NCBI RefSeq assembly: GCF_000422705.1
Contig: NZ_AUGO01000006.1
Coordinates: 186,001 to 250,000 of the forward strand
Direction of reading: 5' to 3'
Length of the DNA stretch: 64,000 nucleotides
From: Flavobacterium soli DSM 19725
Lineage (GTDB): Bacteria; Bacteroidota; Bacteroidia; Flavobacteriales; Flavobacteriaceae
In this document: positions 1 through 8,808 of the stretch, piece after piece
Layout of the letters: each line of letters opens with the position of its first letter
Position numbering within the stretch: position 1 is the stretch's first letter
The notes under the pieces: model-generated
What the model saw: the letters and a program-made list of their open reading frames with translations, nothing else
Told to the model about the DNA's origin: nothing
Databases searched by the model: none
Made by a program: the position numbers and the translations under genes

Positions 1-248
1 GAATATATTTTTTTTCATGATAGTAGATTGCTGCAAAAATAGAGTTTTATTTTCAGTTCAATTTTAAAAACAAATAAGCATCCAATAAAACCCATTAGGA
101 TAAGTTTAACGTAGATTAAATAAAAATAAGAGCGATATAATTGCCGATTAATTTTTAATTTAGAATCATTCTTATTAGTTTTGCCGTAAGAAATTTTTTA
201 GATCCCTATTCGTACAATTTAGGTTTCCCAATCTTATAATCATTAAAA
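1..248. other. AT-rich intergenic leader; possible leftward promoter at the edge
   Basis: No gene is visible here. Read on the minus strand, positions 41-34 give TATTTTTG, a match to the flavobacterial -7 motif TAnnTTTG, with TTG at 61-59 seventeen bases upstream. This may be the promoter of a gene lying left of the window. No convincing promoter for the ankyrin gene was found. Confidence 0.3.
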
Positions 249-1721
249 ATGAAACAACTTTTTATCCTTGCAATTACTTTGTTGAGTTTTTCTGTTCATT
301 CACAAGAAAACAGTTTATTAGACCGTTCGTTCTGGAAAAAAAGTCCAGATGTTGCAGCAGTTGAAGCCGAAATAAAAAAAGGAAATAATCCAGCAGAGCT
401 AAACAGTAATGCTTTTGATCCTGTAGTTTTGGCTATAAACGAACAAGCTTCAAATGATGTCATCAAAATGTTATTGAATCAAAAGGGAAATGATGTCAAT
501 AAAAAAACGCATGACGGTCGGACCTACATTTTTTGGGCCTCTTATCGTGGAAATATTGAGATTGTAGAATTTTTACTTCAAAAAGGAGCTAAAACAAATG
601 TATTTGATGACAAAGGATATTCTCCTTTAAATTTTGCTGCTTCATCTGGACAGGAAAATACTAAAATATATGACGTTCTGATTGAAAGCGGAATCGATCC
701 TAAAAAAGATTTTGATAGTAAAGGAGCAAATGCATTGCTTTTGGTTGCTCCACATGACAAAGATTTTACCCTGATTAATTATTTTGTCAACAAAGGTTTG
801 GATTTAAAAAGTACCGATAAAGAAGGAAATACGGCTTTCAATTATGCCGCAAGAGTTGGAAATATCGCGACTTTAAAAGCATTGGTAGAAAAAGGAGTGA
901 AGTATAATGACAATGCTATCCTGATAGCAAGCCAAGGAGGAAGAGGAACTGCTACTAAACTAGAGGTGTATCAGTATCTTGAAAGTTTAAAATTGAAGCC
1001 AACTGTTATTGGAAAAAATGGGGAAACAGCTTTGCATAATGTTGCTCGAAAAGAAAAACAGAAAGAAGTTATCGAATATTTATTGTCCAAAGGATTGGAT
1101 GTCAACAAAGAAGATAACGAAGGCAATACTCCATTTTTGAATGCAGCAGGCGGAAATCCAGAGGCAAACGTTATAGAAATGCTTTCGTCTAAAGTAAAAG
1201 ACATCAACCATAAAAACAAAAAAGGGGTGACAGCTTTGGCCTTGGCTTTGAAAAGTAATTCGCCAGAAATTGTAAGATTGCTTTTAGAAAAAGGAGCCGA
1301 TAGTAAAGTTTTGGATAACAATGGAGATAATCTAATTGTGTATCTGATGGATTCTTACAACCCTAGAAAGAGAGATGATTTTGAAACAAAAATAAAAATC
1401 TTGAGAGAAAAAGGGCTTGATTTTACAGCACCACAAAAAAATGGAACCACTGTTTATCATTTGGCTTTAGCCAAAAATGATTTGGAATTGCTACAACTTG
1501 TAGAAAGATTCAAAGCTGATGTGAATCAGAAAAACGGCGAGGGTATGACTCCTTTGCAACAAGCCGCTTTGACAGCAAAAGATGACGTAATTCTAAAATA
1601 TCTTTTAGCACTTGGAGCCAAAAAAGAAACAGCAACTGAATTTGGAGAAACGGCCTATGATTTGGCTTCCGAAAACGAAATGTTGACCAAAAAGAAAGTA
1701 TCAATCGATTTTTTAAAATAA
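249..1721 (+). CDS. Exported ankyrin-repeat protein
   Basis: A 490-residue protein with an N-terminal signal peptide (hydrophobic residues about 4-17, ending in HSQ), so it acts in the periplasm or outside the cell. The rest is a string of roughly ten or more 33-residue ankyrin units. Examples are the 'G.T.L..A...G....V..LL.KGA' patterns around residues 89-117, 256-290 and 325-352. Ankyrin stacks bind protein partners; no catalytic domain is present. It is followed after 3 bases by the DUF2271 gene and then by the PepSY-flavoreductase, so the three probably form one operon. Ankyrin/DUF2271/PepSY sets often accompany iron uptake genes in Bacteroidota, and a role at a siderophore receptor is an inference from that. 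The exact partner is unknown. Confidence 0.85.
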   Translation: MKQLFILAITLLSFSVHSQENSLLDRSFWKKSPDVAAVEAEIKKGNNPAELNSNAFDPVVLAINEQASNDVIKMLLNQKGNDVNKKTHDGRTYIFWASYRGNIEIVEFLLQKGAKTNVFDDKGYSPLNFAASSGQENTKIYDVLIESGIDPKKDFDSKGANALLLVAPHDKDFTLINYFVNKGLDLKSTDKEGNTAFNYAARVGNIATLKALVEKGVKYNDNAILIASQGGRGTATKLEVYQYLESLKLKPTVIGKNGETALHNVARKEKQKEVIEYLLSKGLDVNKEDNEGNTPFLNAAGGNPEANVIEMLSSKVKDINHKNKKGVTALALALKSNSPEIVRLLLEKGADSKVLDNNGDNLIVYLMDSYNPRKRDDFETKIKILREKGLDFTAPQKNGTTVYHLALAKNDLELLQLVERFKADVNQKNGEGMTPLQQAALTAKDDVILKYLLALGAKKETATEFGETAYDLASENEMLTKKKVSIDFLK

Positions 1722-1724
1722 GCC

Positions 1725-2213
1725 ATGAATAACATCTTTAAAATTTGCCTTTTGTTGGCAATCACTTTGACTTCTTTCAACTCTTTTGCACAAAAAAAAG
1801 GAGTTACAAAATATAAATGTATGGTCCAAATGACCAATTATCCTGGAGAAGGAGCCTATATTGTGGTTTCGTTGATTGATCCGAAAGGAGCTTACGAGAA
1901 AACACTTTACATGATGGGACCGGACAAGCAATGGTATAAAGATTTGAAGGAATGGAACAAATTCCAAACTAAAAAACCAGTGAACATCAGTGCCATTTCT
2001 GGAGCATCTGTTGATGGTGGTGATAGAAGTATGACAGTTTTGGAAATTGAAAATTCAAAGATTAATGCAGGTTACAGCATCCGATTTGAATCGGCTGTTG
2101 AAAATCAAGAGTATCATGTAAAAGATCTTCAATTTGAACTTACTACTGAAAATCTAGCGAAAAAGAACGAAGGAACGGGTTATATTCGATATGTACGTTT
2201 GAACGCGAATTAA
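1725..2213 (+). CDS. DUF2271 domain periplasmic protein
   Basis: A 162-residue protein with a clear signal peptide (residues 1-22, ending SFAQ). The mature part reads like the DUF2271 family. It starts with a beta-rich 'CMVQMTNYPGEGAYIVVSLID' style segment near residues 32-52, then 'KQWYKDLKEW' near 72-81, and ends with 'GYIRYVRL'. In that family the protein often sits next to PepSY membrane proteins, as here (12 bases to the next gene). The biochemical role of the family is not established. Periplasmic location and operon membership are well supported; a part in metal or siderophore handling is inferred from the neighbour. Confidence 0.75.
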   Translation: MNNIFKICLLLAITLTSFNSFAQKKGVTKYKCMVQMTNYPGEGAYIVVSLIDPKGAYEKTLYMMGPDKQWYKDLKEWNKFQTKKPVNISAISGASVDGGDRSMTVLEIENSKINAGYSIRFESAVENQEYHVKDLQFELTTENLAKKNEGTGYIRYVRLNAN

Positions 2214-2225
2214 AAACAAAAGAGA

Positions 2226-4421
2226 ATGACAATTTCAATCTGGAGGTATAGCCATTTAGCTTTGGCTATATCTTCTTTTCTTTTTATAGCATTGGCTTCC
2301 ATCACTGGGATTATCTTGGCTTTCGAGCCAATTTCCCAAAAGGTTCAGCCTTATAAAACTGATGGTTTTAGTGAGATGAATGTTGCTGAAACCATTGGAA
2401 ATTTCCGTTCAAACTATGATGAAGTTTTTTATATTGCTGTAGATGACAATCAGTTTGTTATTTTGAATGCAATTGACCAAGAAGGAAATGATGTATCGGC
2501 TTATGCCAATCCCAAAACAGGAAAAAAAATAGCTGAAGTAGGAGAAAAGAACGAATTTTTTCAATGGGTTACCAATCTGCATCGATCACTTTTCTTGAAA
2601 GAAACAGGACGTTTTATTATTGGATTAGTTTCTTTTTTACTGCTTTTGATTGCCTTTTCGGGAACTGTTTTGGTCATTCAAAGACAACGTGGCATCAAAC
2701 GTTTTTTCACCAAAATCATAAAGGAAAATTTCGCACAATATTATCATGTTGTTTTAGGAAGATGGACACTTATTCCGATTATAATTATAGCCTTGACGGG
2801 AACTTATTTGTCACTTGTGAAGTTCAATGTTTTTACAGAACAAAAGATTTCTCACGATATTGATTTCGATAAAATTACATCTGAACCGAAAAAAGAAGTT
2901 GCTGATTTTAAAGTTTTTCAAGATATTCCTTTATCTGATGTAAAAAAAATTGAATTCCCTTTTTCAGATGATCCAGAAGATTATTTCACGCTCCAATTGG
3001 CGGATCGTGAATTGGTGGTGAATCAATTTACAGGCGAAGTTTTAAGTGAAATAGAATACTCTAAAATTAATATTTTTAACACTTTAAGTCTTGACTTGCA
3101 TACAGGAAGGGCTAGTGCGATTTGGTCGATAATTTTAGCAATTGCCTGTATTAATATTTTATTTTTTATTTATTCTGGTTTTGCAATTACGCTAAAGCGG
3201 ATGAAAAATAAATTGCGAAATAAATATAAAAAAGAAGACTGTAAGTTTATCATTCTAGTAGGTTCAGAAAACGGAACAACAATTCGTTATGCAAATGCGG
3301 TTCACAATGAATTGCTGAAAAACGGTCAGAGATCGTTTATTACTGAATTAAATAATTACACCATTTTTCCAAAAGCTGAGCATTTAATTGTGATCACAGC
3401 GACTTATGGTTTGGGAGATGCTCCAACAAATGCAACAAAATTTCTTCAAAAAATAAAAGAAAACCCACAATCCAATTCGGTTCATTTTTCCGTTCTCGGA
3501 TTTGGTTCGAAAGCCTATCCTGATTTTTGCCAATTTGCTTTTGAAGTTCATAATGCTTTATTGCAGGAAAGTTGGGCTGAACCTTTGCTGGAAATTCATA
3601 CGGTAAATGATAAATCGCCAGATGATTTTGAAAAATGGACATCTCTTTGGTCACAAAAAACAGCCATTCCATTCGATATTTCGCCAAAGCTTTTGAATCT
3701 AAAACCAAAGCGAACCCAACAACTCGTGGTTACCGAAAGAACTGAAATCGCACATGTTGATGGATCTTTTTTAATCCGATTAAAATTCAAGAAAAAGGCA
3801 AAATTTACTTCGGGTGATTTGTTGGCTATATATCCTGCAAACGATCATCGTGAACGCTTGTATTCAATTGGAAAGGTAAATAATGAAGTGCAATTGAGTG
3901 TGAAATTGCACCAAAATGGACTAGGTTCAGGTTTTTTATATCAATTGGATTCAGGTGATACAATTGAAGCTCATTTGAGTAACAATAAACATTTTCATTT
4001 TCCGAAGAAGGCGAAATCAGTTGTTATGATTTCCAACGGAACCGGAATTGCTCCTTTTTTAGGGATGATTGATGAAAATCGAAATAGAATAAAAACCTAT
4101 TTGTATTGTGGTTTCCGTGATCAATCTTCCTTTGAATTATATAAAAATGATCTAGAAAAAGGTTTATCAGAAGAAAAACTTACCCAATTAAATTTGGCTT
4201 ATTCCCGCCAAGGCGAAAAACAATATGTGAAGGATTTGGTGCTTCGAGATGCAAATCTGATGGCTGAAACTTTGAAAAATGGCGGTGTCATTATGATTTG
4301 TGGTTCATTGGCTATGGAACAAATGGTTGTCGCCAATCTGGAAGCCATTTGCCTTGAGCGAAAAATGGAAACAATTGGTTATTATCAATCAAGAAATCAA
4401 TTGCTGACGGATTGTTATTAA
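2226..4421 (+). CDS. PepSY membrane / flavodoxin / FAD-NAD(P)H reductase fusion
   Basis: A 731-residue inner-membrane protein made of two parts. The N-terminal half is a PepSY-type membrane module with four predicted helices (about residues 9-33, 128-150, 176-198, 298-322). Histidines near the helix ends (about 10, 120, 176, 291) could hold b-type heme. The C-terminal half is a cytosolic diflavin reductase. It has a flavodoxin domain starting near residue 339 (GSENGTT; ATYGLGDAPTNA near 393), an FAD-binding 'RLYSIG' near 543, an NAD(P)-binding 'SNGTGIAPF' near 603, and a C-terminal 'ICGS.AMEQM' near 691. This arrangement suggests electrons pass from NAD(P)H through FMN/FAD to heme and on to a periplasmic acceptor, plausibly ferric siderophore. 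It is commonly annotated as a sulfite reductase flavoprotein, but no sulfite reductase partner is seen. It is last in the three-gene set. Confidence 0.85.
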   Translation: MTISIWRYSHLALAISSFLFIALASITGIILAFEPISQKVQPYKTDGFSEMNVAETIGNFRSNYDEVFYIAVDDNQFVILNAIDQEGNDVSAYANPKTGKKIAEVGEKNEFFQWVTNLHRSLFLKETGRFIIGLVSFLLLLIAFSGTVLVIQRQRGIKRFFTKIIKENFAQYYHVVLGRWTLIPIIIIALTGTYLSLVKFNVFTEQKISHDIDFDKITSEPKKEVADFKVFQDIPLSDVKKIEFPFSDDPEDYFTLQLADRELVVNQFTGEVLSEIEYSKINIFNTLSLDLHTGRASAIWSIILAIACINILFFIYSGFAITLKRMKNKLRNKYKKEDCKFIILVGSENGTTIRYANAVHNELLKNGQRSFITELNNYTIFPKAEHLIVITATYGLGDAPTNATKFLQKIKENPQSNSVHFSVLGFGSKAYPDFCQFAFEVHNALLQESWAEPLLEIHTVNDKSPDDFEKWTSLWSQKTAIPFDISPKLLNLKPKRTQQLVVTERTEIAHVDGSFLIRLKFKKKAKFTSGDLLAIYPANDHRERLYSIGKVNNEVQLSVKLHQNGLGSGFLYQLDSGDTIEAHLSNNKHFHFPKKAKSVVMISNGTGIAPFLGMIDENRNRIKTYLYCGFRDQSSFELYKNDLEKGLSEEKLTQLNLAYSRQGEKQYVKDLVLRDANLMAETLKNGGVIMICGSLAMEQMVVANLEAICLERKMETIGYYQSRNQLLTDCY

Positions 4422-4456
4422 TAACAGCAATTTTTTAAATTTTATGGATAAAAAAG

Positions 4457-4518
4457 TCAACACAGATTTCACAAATTTCCACAAATTAATTGGTGAAAAT
4501 CTGTGAAATTTGTGTTGA
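4457..4518. repeat. Palindromic repeat / two-way terminator between convergent genes
   Basis: Arms 4457-4482 and 4493-4518 are 26 bases long and match at 23 positions, enclosing a short loop. The sequence is built from 'TTCACAAATT'-like words. It lies in the 142-base gap between two convergent genes and probably ends transcription from both sides. A related palindrome is at 38520-38571. Confidence 0.7.
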
Positions 4519-4563
4519 TTAACTACTTTTATTCGGAGTAATTAGTCTTAAATTCTAGTAAAT

Positions 4564-5520
4564 TTACAAACTATAATTCAAGTTTACCGCCAAACGATAA
4601 TTGGCCTCAACTCGACTTCCGGTAAGATTCTGATTGATTGGAAGCATTGCATTTACTCCAGCGGAGAATTTTTTGTAACCCACTTCAACTCCAATTTTAC
4701 TGAAAAAAATATCGCCTTTTGTTAACGGTACATCTTCCTTGTGGTCTTGGTTGGCCTTGTAAGTTTCTCCAGCAATTCCAATTTGTGGAACAATCAAAAC
4801 CTTTTGGATTCCAGTTGTATAAAATAGCGTGCTTCCGTAATTAAATTGATCGCCAAATTTATAGTTCTTGTCGTTTTCAGTCTTGAAAATATAATTTAAT
4901 GTAGTATTCAGTCCTAATTTTTTTCTTCGAATGATATATTCTGAAGCAAGCGAATAATCCCAACTTCCGGTTCCAACCTGAAAACTCGGATTGATGCTTC
5001 CGTTATTGGTACTGTCGTATTTTCCTGTTGGAGCTTTCACGCCACCACCAACGAGAATTTTGTGTCCAAATTTTACGGTACTGTCAATTTTTGATTCAAA
5101 TAGATTATAAAAAGCCATCACGGTAATATCGCCAATTCCATCGATATTTTGAGTGTCATCGGTTTTGATTCTTCGATGAAAATGATAGGGAAGGAGGGCT
5201 GTAATTTCAATCTTTTTAGAAATTGGAATTCTTCCCCAAATTTGAGCCGTATTGAAGTTTTCGTCTATCCAAGGTGAATTGTTGAAAACGCCATCCCGAC
5301 TTTTATAGCTTTGATGGAAATAGCGAATACCAACAAAATTATCGTTCAACATCGAGCTGAACCCCATACTTCCTCCATTTGCAGAGCATCCACAGGCATC
5401 ACAATCATCGAAAAAAGTAAAAGAATTTACCTTGAAAAACGGATTTGGAAATGCATTTGGTTCATTTGCAAAAGCATTTAAAACCAAAAAGCAAAACATT
5501 ATAATTAGTGTTTTTTTCAT
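4564..5520 (-). CDS. Outer-membrane beta-barrel transporter-like protein with Cys-rich N-terminus
   Basis: A 318-residue protein with a signal peptide (1-18, ending AFAN). After it comes a beta-strand-rich body ending in an aromatic-rich C-terminal strand (AVNLNYSL), typical of an outer-membrane barrel. It resembles the 'transporter' proteins found beside MbnH/MbnP-type pairs. Close to the mature N-terminus is a compact motif, DDCDACGCS, with cysteines at 40, 43 and 45. This would face the periplasm or surface and could bind a metal. The gene starts 6 bases after the di-heme peroxidase gene, so the two are co-transcribed. Function is not proven; a role in copper handling is inferred from the neighbours. 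Confidence 0.7.
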   Translation of the reverse strand: MKKTLIIMFCFLVLNAFANEPNAFPNPFFKVNSFTFFDDCDACGCSANGGSMGFSSMLNDNFVGIRYFHQSYKSRDGVFNNSPWIDENFNTAQIWGRIPISKKIEITALLPYHFHRRIKTDDTQNIDGIGDITVMAFYNLFESKIDSTVKFGHKILVGGGVKAPTGKYDSTNNGSINPSFQVGTGSWDYSLASEYIIRRKKLGLNTTLNYIFKTENDKNYKFGDQFNYGSTLFYTTGIQKVLIVPQIGIAGETYKANQDHKEDVPLTKGDIFFSKIGVEVGYKKFSAGVNAMLPINQNLTGSRVEANYRLAVNLNYSL

Positions 5521-5526
5521 TTTAAA

Positions 5527-6594
5527 TTAAGTTTGATGGTAAAATTCAGGATTGGTAATGAATTGTTGATCAGTTAATGTTTTCAAGAAAGCGATAATGG
5601 CTTCCTTTTCTTCTTGCGAAAGCGGAATTCCTAAGGTTTCGTGTTGTTGCATCAAAGGGTCTAAATTTTGGGTATTTTGAACGCCATTAGAATAAAAATT
5701 CAAAATCGATTGCAATGAGCCAAAACGGCCATCGTGCATGTAAGGTGCTGTTAGTTCAACATTTCTTAAACTTGGCACTTTGAATTTGTATCGGTCATTT
5801 AGAAATCCTGTAACCGTTTCTCTACCTAAATCATTCAAATTTGGATTAGGTGGCAAACCGTTATTTCGGAAGGAATTATCAGTGAAAATATCAGTCGGGT
5901 GACAAGAAGCACAATTGTTTTGGAACAAGCTCAATCCTTGCAATTCCTGTGCATTCAATTCACCACCCATTTCGTTTCGAACATATTTGTCGTATTTTGA
6001 ATCGGCCGAAATCATAATGGTCATAAATTGACCTAAAGCCTTGAGAATATTAGCCGAACTGATTTGCTTGTTTTCAAATGCATCACCAAATAAACGAACA
6101 TATTCTGCATCTTGCTTGAGCTTTTCTGTAATTCCAGGAAGCGTTTCGTCCATTTCTATTGGATTGTGAATCGGAACTATAGAAAGCATCTCAATACTAT
6201 TGGAAGCTCCGTCATAGAAATAGTCACTTTGAAACGCCATATTTTGAATAGCTGGAGCATTCCTAGTACCAATCTGGTTGTTTATTCCGTGACTGAAATC
6301 GTGTCCGTGATGCGTGAAAGCTGATGATTGTTCATGGCAAAAAGCACAGGAAATAGTGTTGTCCTTTGATAAACGAGCATCATAAAACAATTTCCTGCCT
6401 AATTCCACACCGTATTTTGTTGGATAATTATTGGCAATATCCTGTTGCAAATCGGGGAAATTGGAAGGGATTGTAAAATCATAAGGACTGTTCTTTGGAA
6501 TGCTAGCATAATCGTCTTCATTGCTACAAGATGTCATCATCAAAAGCGGACCAATCAAGGCAATGTGTTTTACTTTTTGAAAAAATAAAGTCAT
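5527..6594 (-). CDS. Di-heme cytochrome c peroxidase family lipoprotein (MbnH-like)
   Basis: A 355-residue lipoprotein (lipobox MTSC, lipid-bearing Cys23) of the bacterial di-heme cytochrome c peroxidase/MauG superfamily. Both c-heme sites are present: CAFCH at residues 83-87 and CASCH at 228-232. The C-terminal 'PSLRNVELTAPYMHDGRFGSL' style segment is typical of the family. Its neighbour upstream is an MbnP-type protein. In the characterised methanobactin-associated pair, the MbnH enzyme oxidises a tryptophan of MbnP to kynurenine, creating a copper site. The gene context here suggests the same job rather than simple peroxide removal. The residues after the lipidated Cys (SNEDD) are acidic, as in Bacteroidota surface lipoproteins. 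Confidence 0.85.
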   Translation of the reverse strand: MTLFFQKVKHIALIGPLLMMTSCSNEDDYASIPKNSPYDFTIPSNFPDLQQDIANNYPTKYGVELGRKLFYDARLSKDNTISCAFCHEQSSAFTHHGHDFSHGINNQIGTRNAPAIQNMAFQSDYFYDGASNSIEMLSIVPIHNPIEMDETLPGITEKLKQDAEYVRLFGDAFENKQISSANILKALGQFMTIMISADSKYDKYVRNEMGGELNAQELQGLSLFQNNCASCHPTDIFTDNSFRNNGLPPNPNLNDLGRETVTGFLNDRYKFKVPSLRNVELTAPYMHDGRFGSLQSILNFYSNGVQNTQNLDPLMQQHETLGIPLSQEEKEAIIAFLKTLTDQQFITNPEFYHQT

Positions 6595-6614
6595 GTTTTT
6601 TAGATTGAATTATT

Positions 6615-6673
6615 CAAACCATTAAGATATTAAGTTTCATTAAGCCTTAATTCTCTTAATACCTTGATGGTTT
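6615..6673. repeat. Dispersed palindromic repeat (copy 1)
   Basis: The left arm begins with the 20-mer CAAACCATTAAGATATTAAG (6615-6634). The right arm 6655-6673 is its near-perfect reverse complement (17 of 19 bases). The identical 20-mer occurs at 20328-20347 in another intergenic gap. It lies between the MbnP-like and MbnH-like genes, so it may act as a hairpin that tunes the ratio of the two products. Confidence 0.75.
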
Positions 6674-6681
6674 AAAAGTTA

Positions 6682-7506
6682 TTAGTGATGGCTTCCAGCT
6701 CCATTATGAACGTGATCTACTTTAAACATATTCAAGGTATTGGTTGCAATCTTGATTAAGTTTTCGCCACCCATAATACTTGCGTTAGTTCCAGCATTAT
6801 TCAAGTTGTTGTGAAGGATGATTTTGTTGGTTCCATCAGCAATTACATTGGCATCAGCCACCAAATGAATGTTAGGCATCTCGTTGGTTCTTACTCTGGC
6901 TGTAGAAGGTAAGTTCAAAGTAATCTGCCTGTAATTGTCTGTTGCAGAATTACTTCCTTGATGTATTTGGAAGTTTAAAGGTTCTTGATTGTTTAAAGAA
7001 GTAAACGTTCCTTCAAAGTTGATAAAACGGTAGCCTGTACTCCAAGTCCAAACCATATTGTTGGCAGAAGCGAGGTTCCAAAATTCCTGTTGGGCCGTTT
7101 CTCCTTCCAAATAACGTTGCTGATCCACTCCAATTCCGAATTTTATTTGCTTATAATTTCCAGAAGGAACATTTTCTAAATGTACTGTCAACGCTTCAGT
7201 TTCTTCACTGATAAGGAAATAGCTTTCATTTTTTGGATAGGTGAATTCCGTTCCATCTTCTTTTATGAGGACAATATTACTCACGATATAATTGAAGCGG
7301 TTGATAGTCAGCGTTTCACCATTTGAGTTGGTGTATGAACTTCCCAAGACCAATGCATCTCCGTTTACACCGTTGTCAAAAAACAGTTCTACCTCTCCAA
7401 AAGTTCCATTTGCGGAACCTTCATTTGCAGAATCGTCGTTGCTACAAGAAGTTAATAATACAGTGAATGCTAAAAATAGTGCTAAATGTTTAAAGTTTGT
7501 TTTCAT
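6682..7506 (-). CDS. MbnP-family copper-binding lipoprotein
   Basis: A 274-residue lipoprotein (lipobox LTSC, Cys21) followed by an acidic SNDDSANE stretch. The body fits the MbnP family. It has an early beta segment 'VELFFDNGVNG', then 'LTINRFNYIVSNI' near residues 66-78, and the signature MVWTW..GY near 151-159 (Trp153, Trp155) followed by a Glu. In characterised MbnP a tryptophan in the conserved region is converted to kynurenine by MbnH and helps bind copper. Which Trp is modified here is not known. The C-terminus is His-rich (VDHVHNGAGSHH), giving further possible metal ligands. It is 87 bases upstream of the MbnH-like gene, separated by a palindromic repeat. Confidence 0.8.
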   Translation of the reverse strand: MKTNFKHLALFLAFTVLLTSCSNDDSANEGSANGTFGEVELFFDNGVNGDALVLGSSYTNSNGETLTINRFNYIVSNIVLIKEDGTEFTYPKNESYFLISEETEALTVHLENVPSGNYKQIKFGIGVDQQRYLEGETAQQEFWNLASANNMVWTWSTGYRFINFEGTFTSLNNQEPLNFQIHQGSNSATDNYRQITLNLPSTARVRTNEMPNIHLVADANVIADGTNKIILHNNLNNAGTNASIMGGENLIKIATNTLNMFKVDHVHNGAGSHH

Positions 7507-7534
7507 TTTATTTTTAAGATTTGATAATTAAGAT

Positions 7535-8392
7535 TTAGTTTTCCTTTCGGAATTGTTCAGGTGTAATACCCACCTGTTTTTTAAAGAATGTGATAAAATA
7601 GGACGGACTTTCAAAACCCAATTCATCGGCAACTTCATTGATGGAAAGTGAGGTAAAACGGAGCTGTCTCTGCGATTCAATTAGTATGTGTTTTCGAATC
7701 ATATCTCCAGCAGTTTTACCTGTTTCTTTCTTGCATAAATTATTAAGATAATTGGTTGTAATGTTCAATTTATCAGCATAATAAGAAGGGAGTTTTTGAC
7801 TTGAATAATCTTCCTCTATTAATTTTTTAAATTGATTTATCTTATCCAGTTTTACTTCTGTTTTTCTGAGAATATTTTTAGGCGAAAGCAATCGTTCCAA
7901 CTCAAAAAGAATGATGTTGATGTAGGAACGAAGTATGTTTATTCCTTCTTCTGAATGCAATAAATATTCCTGATGGAGTAGTTCCAACAAGCTTTTTATT
8001 TTGTTTGATTGCAATGTTGACAGCTTCGAAACCACTCGGTTTTCTGTTTCCAAAAAGCCAAAATGATTCAGGATATTATTGTTATACCGCAAGGAAAAAA
8101 AGGTTTCCGAAAAGCAAATTGCCTTTCCCGAAGCTTTTTCCTCAATAGTAATCGTGTTGACACAACCTGGCTCAATGACAATGATTTTAGCTTGCTCAAG
8201 ATGAACTACAGCATTGTCTATTTGAACAATGCCAAAAGCATCATCCACAAATAGGACCGTATAGAAATCATTCTTGTGAGGCGTTTGCAATTCTTGAAAA
8301 GTCACTTGAAAATCTTCAAGATCACAAATCAAAAAGTGCTGAAAATCACTATCAAATTCAGCCAGATTGCATACTTTTATTTTTGTATGCAT
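7535..8392 (-). CDS. AraC-family transcriptional regulator
   Basis: A 285-residue regulator. The N-terminal two thirds is a cupin-like sensor region. The C-terminal 100 residues form the paired helix-turn-helix of AraC/XylS proteins (tract with 'TNYLNNLCKKETGKTAGDMI', then 'INEVADELGFESPSYFITFF.KQVGITPEQFR' style sequence). It lies directly upstream of the MbnP-like gene on the same strand, 28 bases away, and downstream of the SCO gene. It is therefore inside the copper-linked cluster and probably controls it. The ligand is unknown. Confidence 0.85.
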   Translation of the reverse strand: MHTKIKVCNLAEFDSDFQHFLICDLEDFQVTFQELQTPHKNDFYTVLFVDDAFGIVQIDNAVVHLEQAKIIVIEPGCVNTITIEEKASGKAICFSETFFSLRYNNNILNHFGFLETENRVVSKLSTLQSNKIKSLLELLHQEYLLHSEEGINILRSYINIILFELERLLSPKNILRKTEVKLDKINQFKKLIEEDYSSQKLPSYYADKLNITTNYLNNLCKKETGKTAGDMIRKHILIESQRQLRFTSLSINEVADELGFESPSYFITFFKKQVGITPEQFRKEN

Positions 8393-8433
8393 TTGGGATT
8401 TGATTAATTAAATTTTAGAGGATCTAAAAATAA

Positions 8434-8808
8434 TTAAGCCAACTTGGGAGGATGGAATATGGAAGTGGAGCGTTTCTTGATTAAAATACAATCAGGAAGA
8501 ATTGCAGGTTTTGGATATTCCTGAAAAAGCACAGGCATTTTTGTATAAGTATCATCTGCAATATGACAGAATAACTGAATTTCTTTAACTTTTAAATTGG
8601 GAAGTTTTTGTTCCTGTTTTTGGTTTTCCTTTAATTTCTCATTCAAAAAACATTGTCCTTTACAAACTGGAATCTGGTCAAATCGGTTGATACAAATGTT
8701 TTCGGCAATATAATCTCTATTGGCATAAAAAGAAATTATGATCCAGAAGTTGCACGTACTTTGGAATACGAACGTCAAAAGCATTATATGAATCAGCAAC
8801 TTTTTCAT
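8434..8808 (-). CDS. Small Cys-containing hypothetical protein next to SCO
   Basis: A 124-residue protein with a hydrophobic N-terminus (residues 4-28), either a signal peptide or a membrane anchor. No family function is known to me. Four cysteines are near the front: C19, C39 and the pair C49-x3-C53 (VCKGQC). The C-x3-C spacing is the one SCO proteins use for copper. Its ATG lies directly next to the stop codon of the SCO gene, so translation is probably coupled. A copper-related role is inferred only from the cysteines and the neighbour. Confidence 0.65.
   Translation of the reverse strand: MKKLLIHIMLLTFVFQSTCNFWIIISFYANRDYIAENICINRFDQIPVCKGQCFLNEKLKENQKQEQKLPNLKVKEIQLFCHIADDTYTKMPVLFQEYPKPAILPDCILIKKRSTSIFHPPKLA

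Noticed and set aside
2226..4421. Naming the PepSY fusion a sulfite reductase flavoprotein
   Set aside because: The reductase part is alike, but there is a membrane half and no hemoprotein subunit gene.
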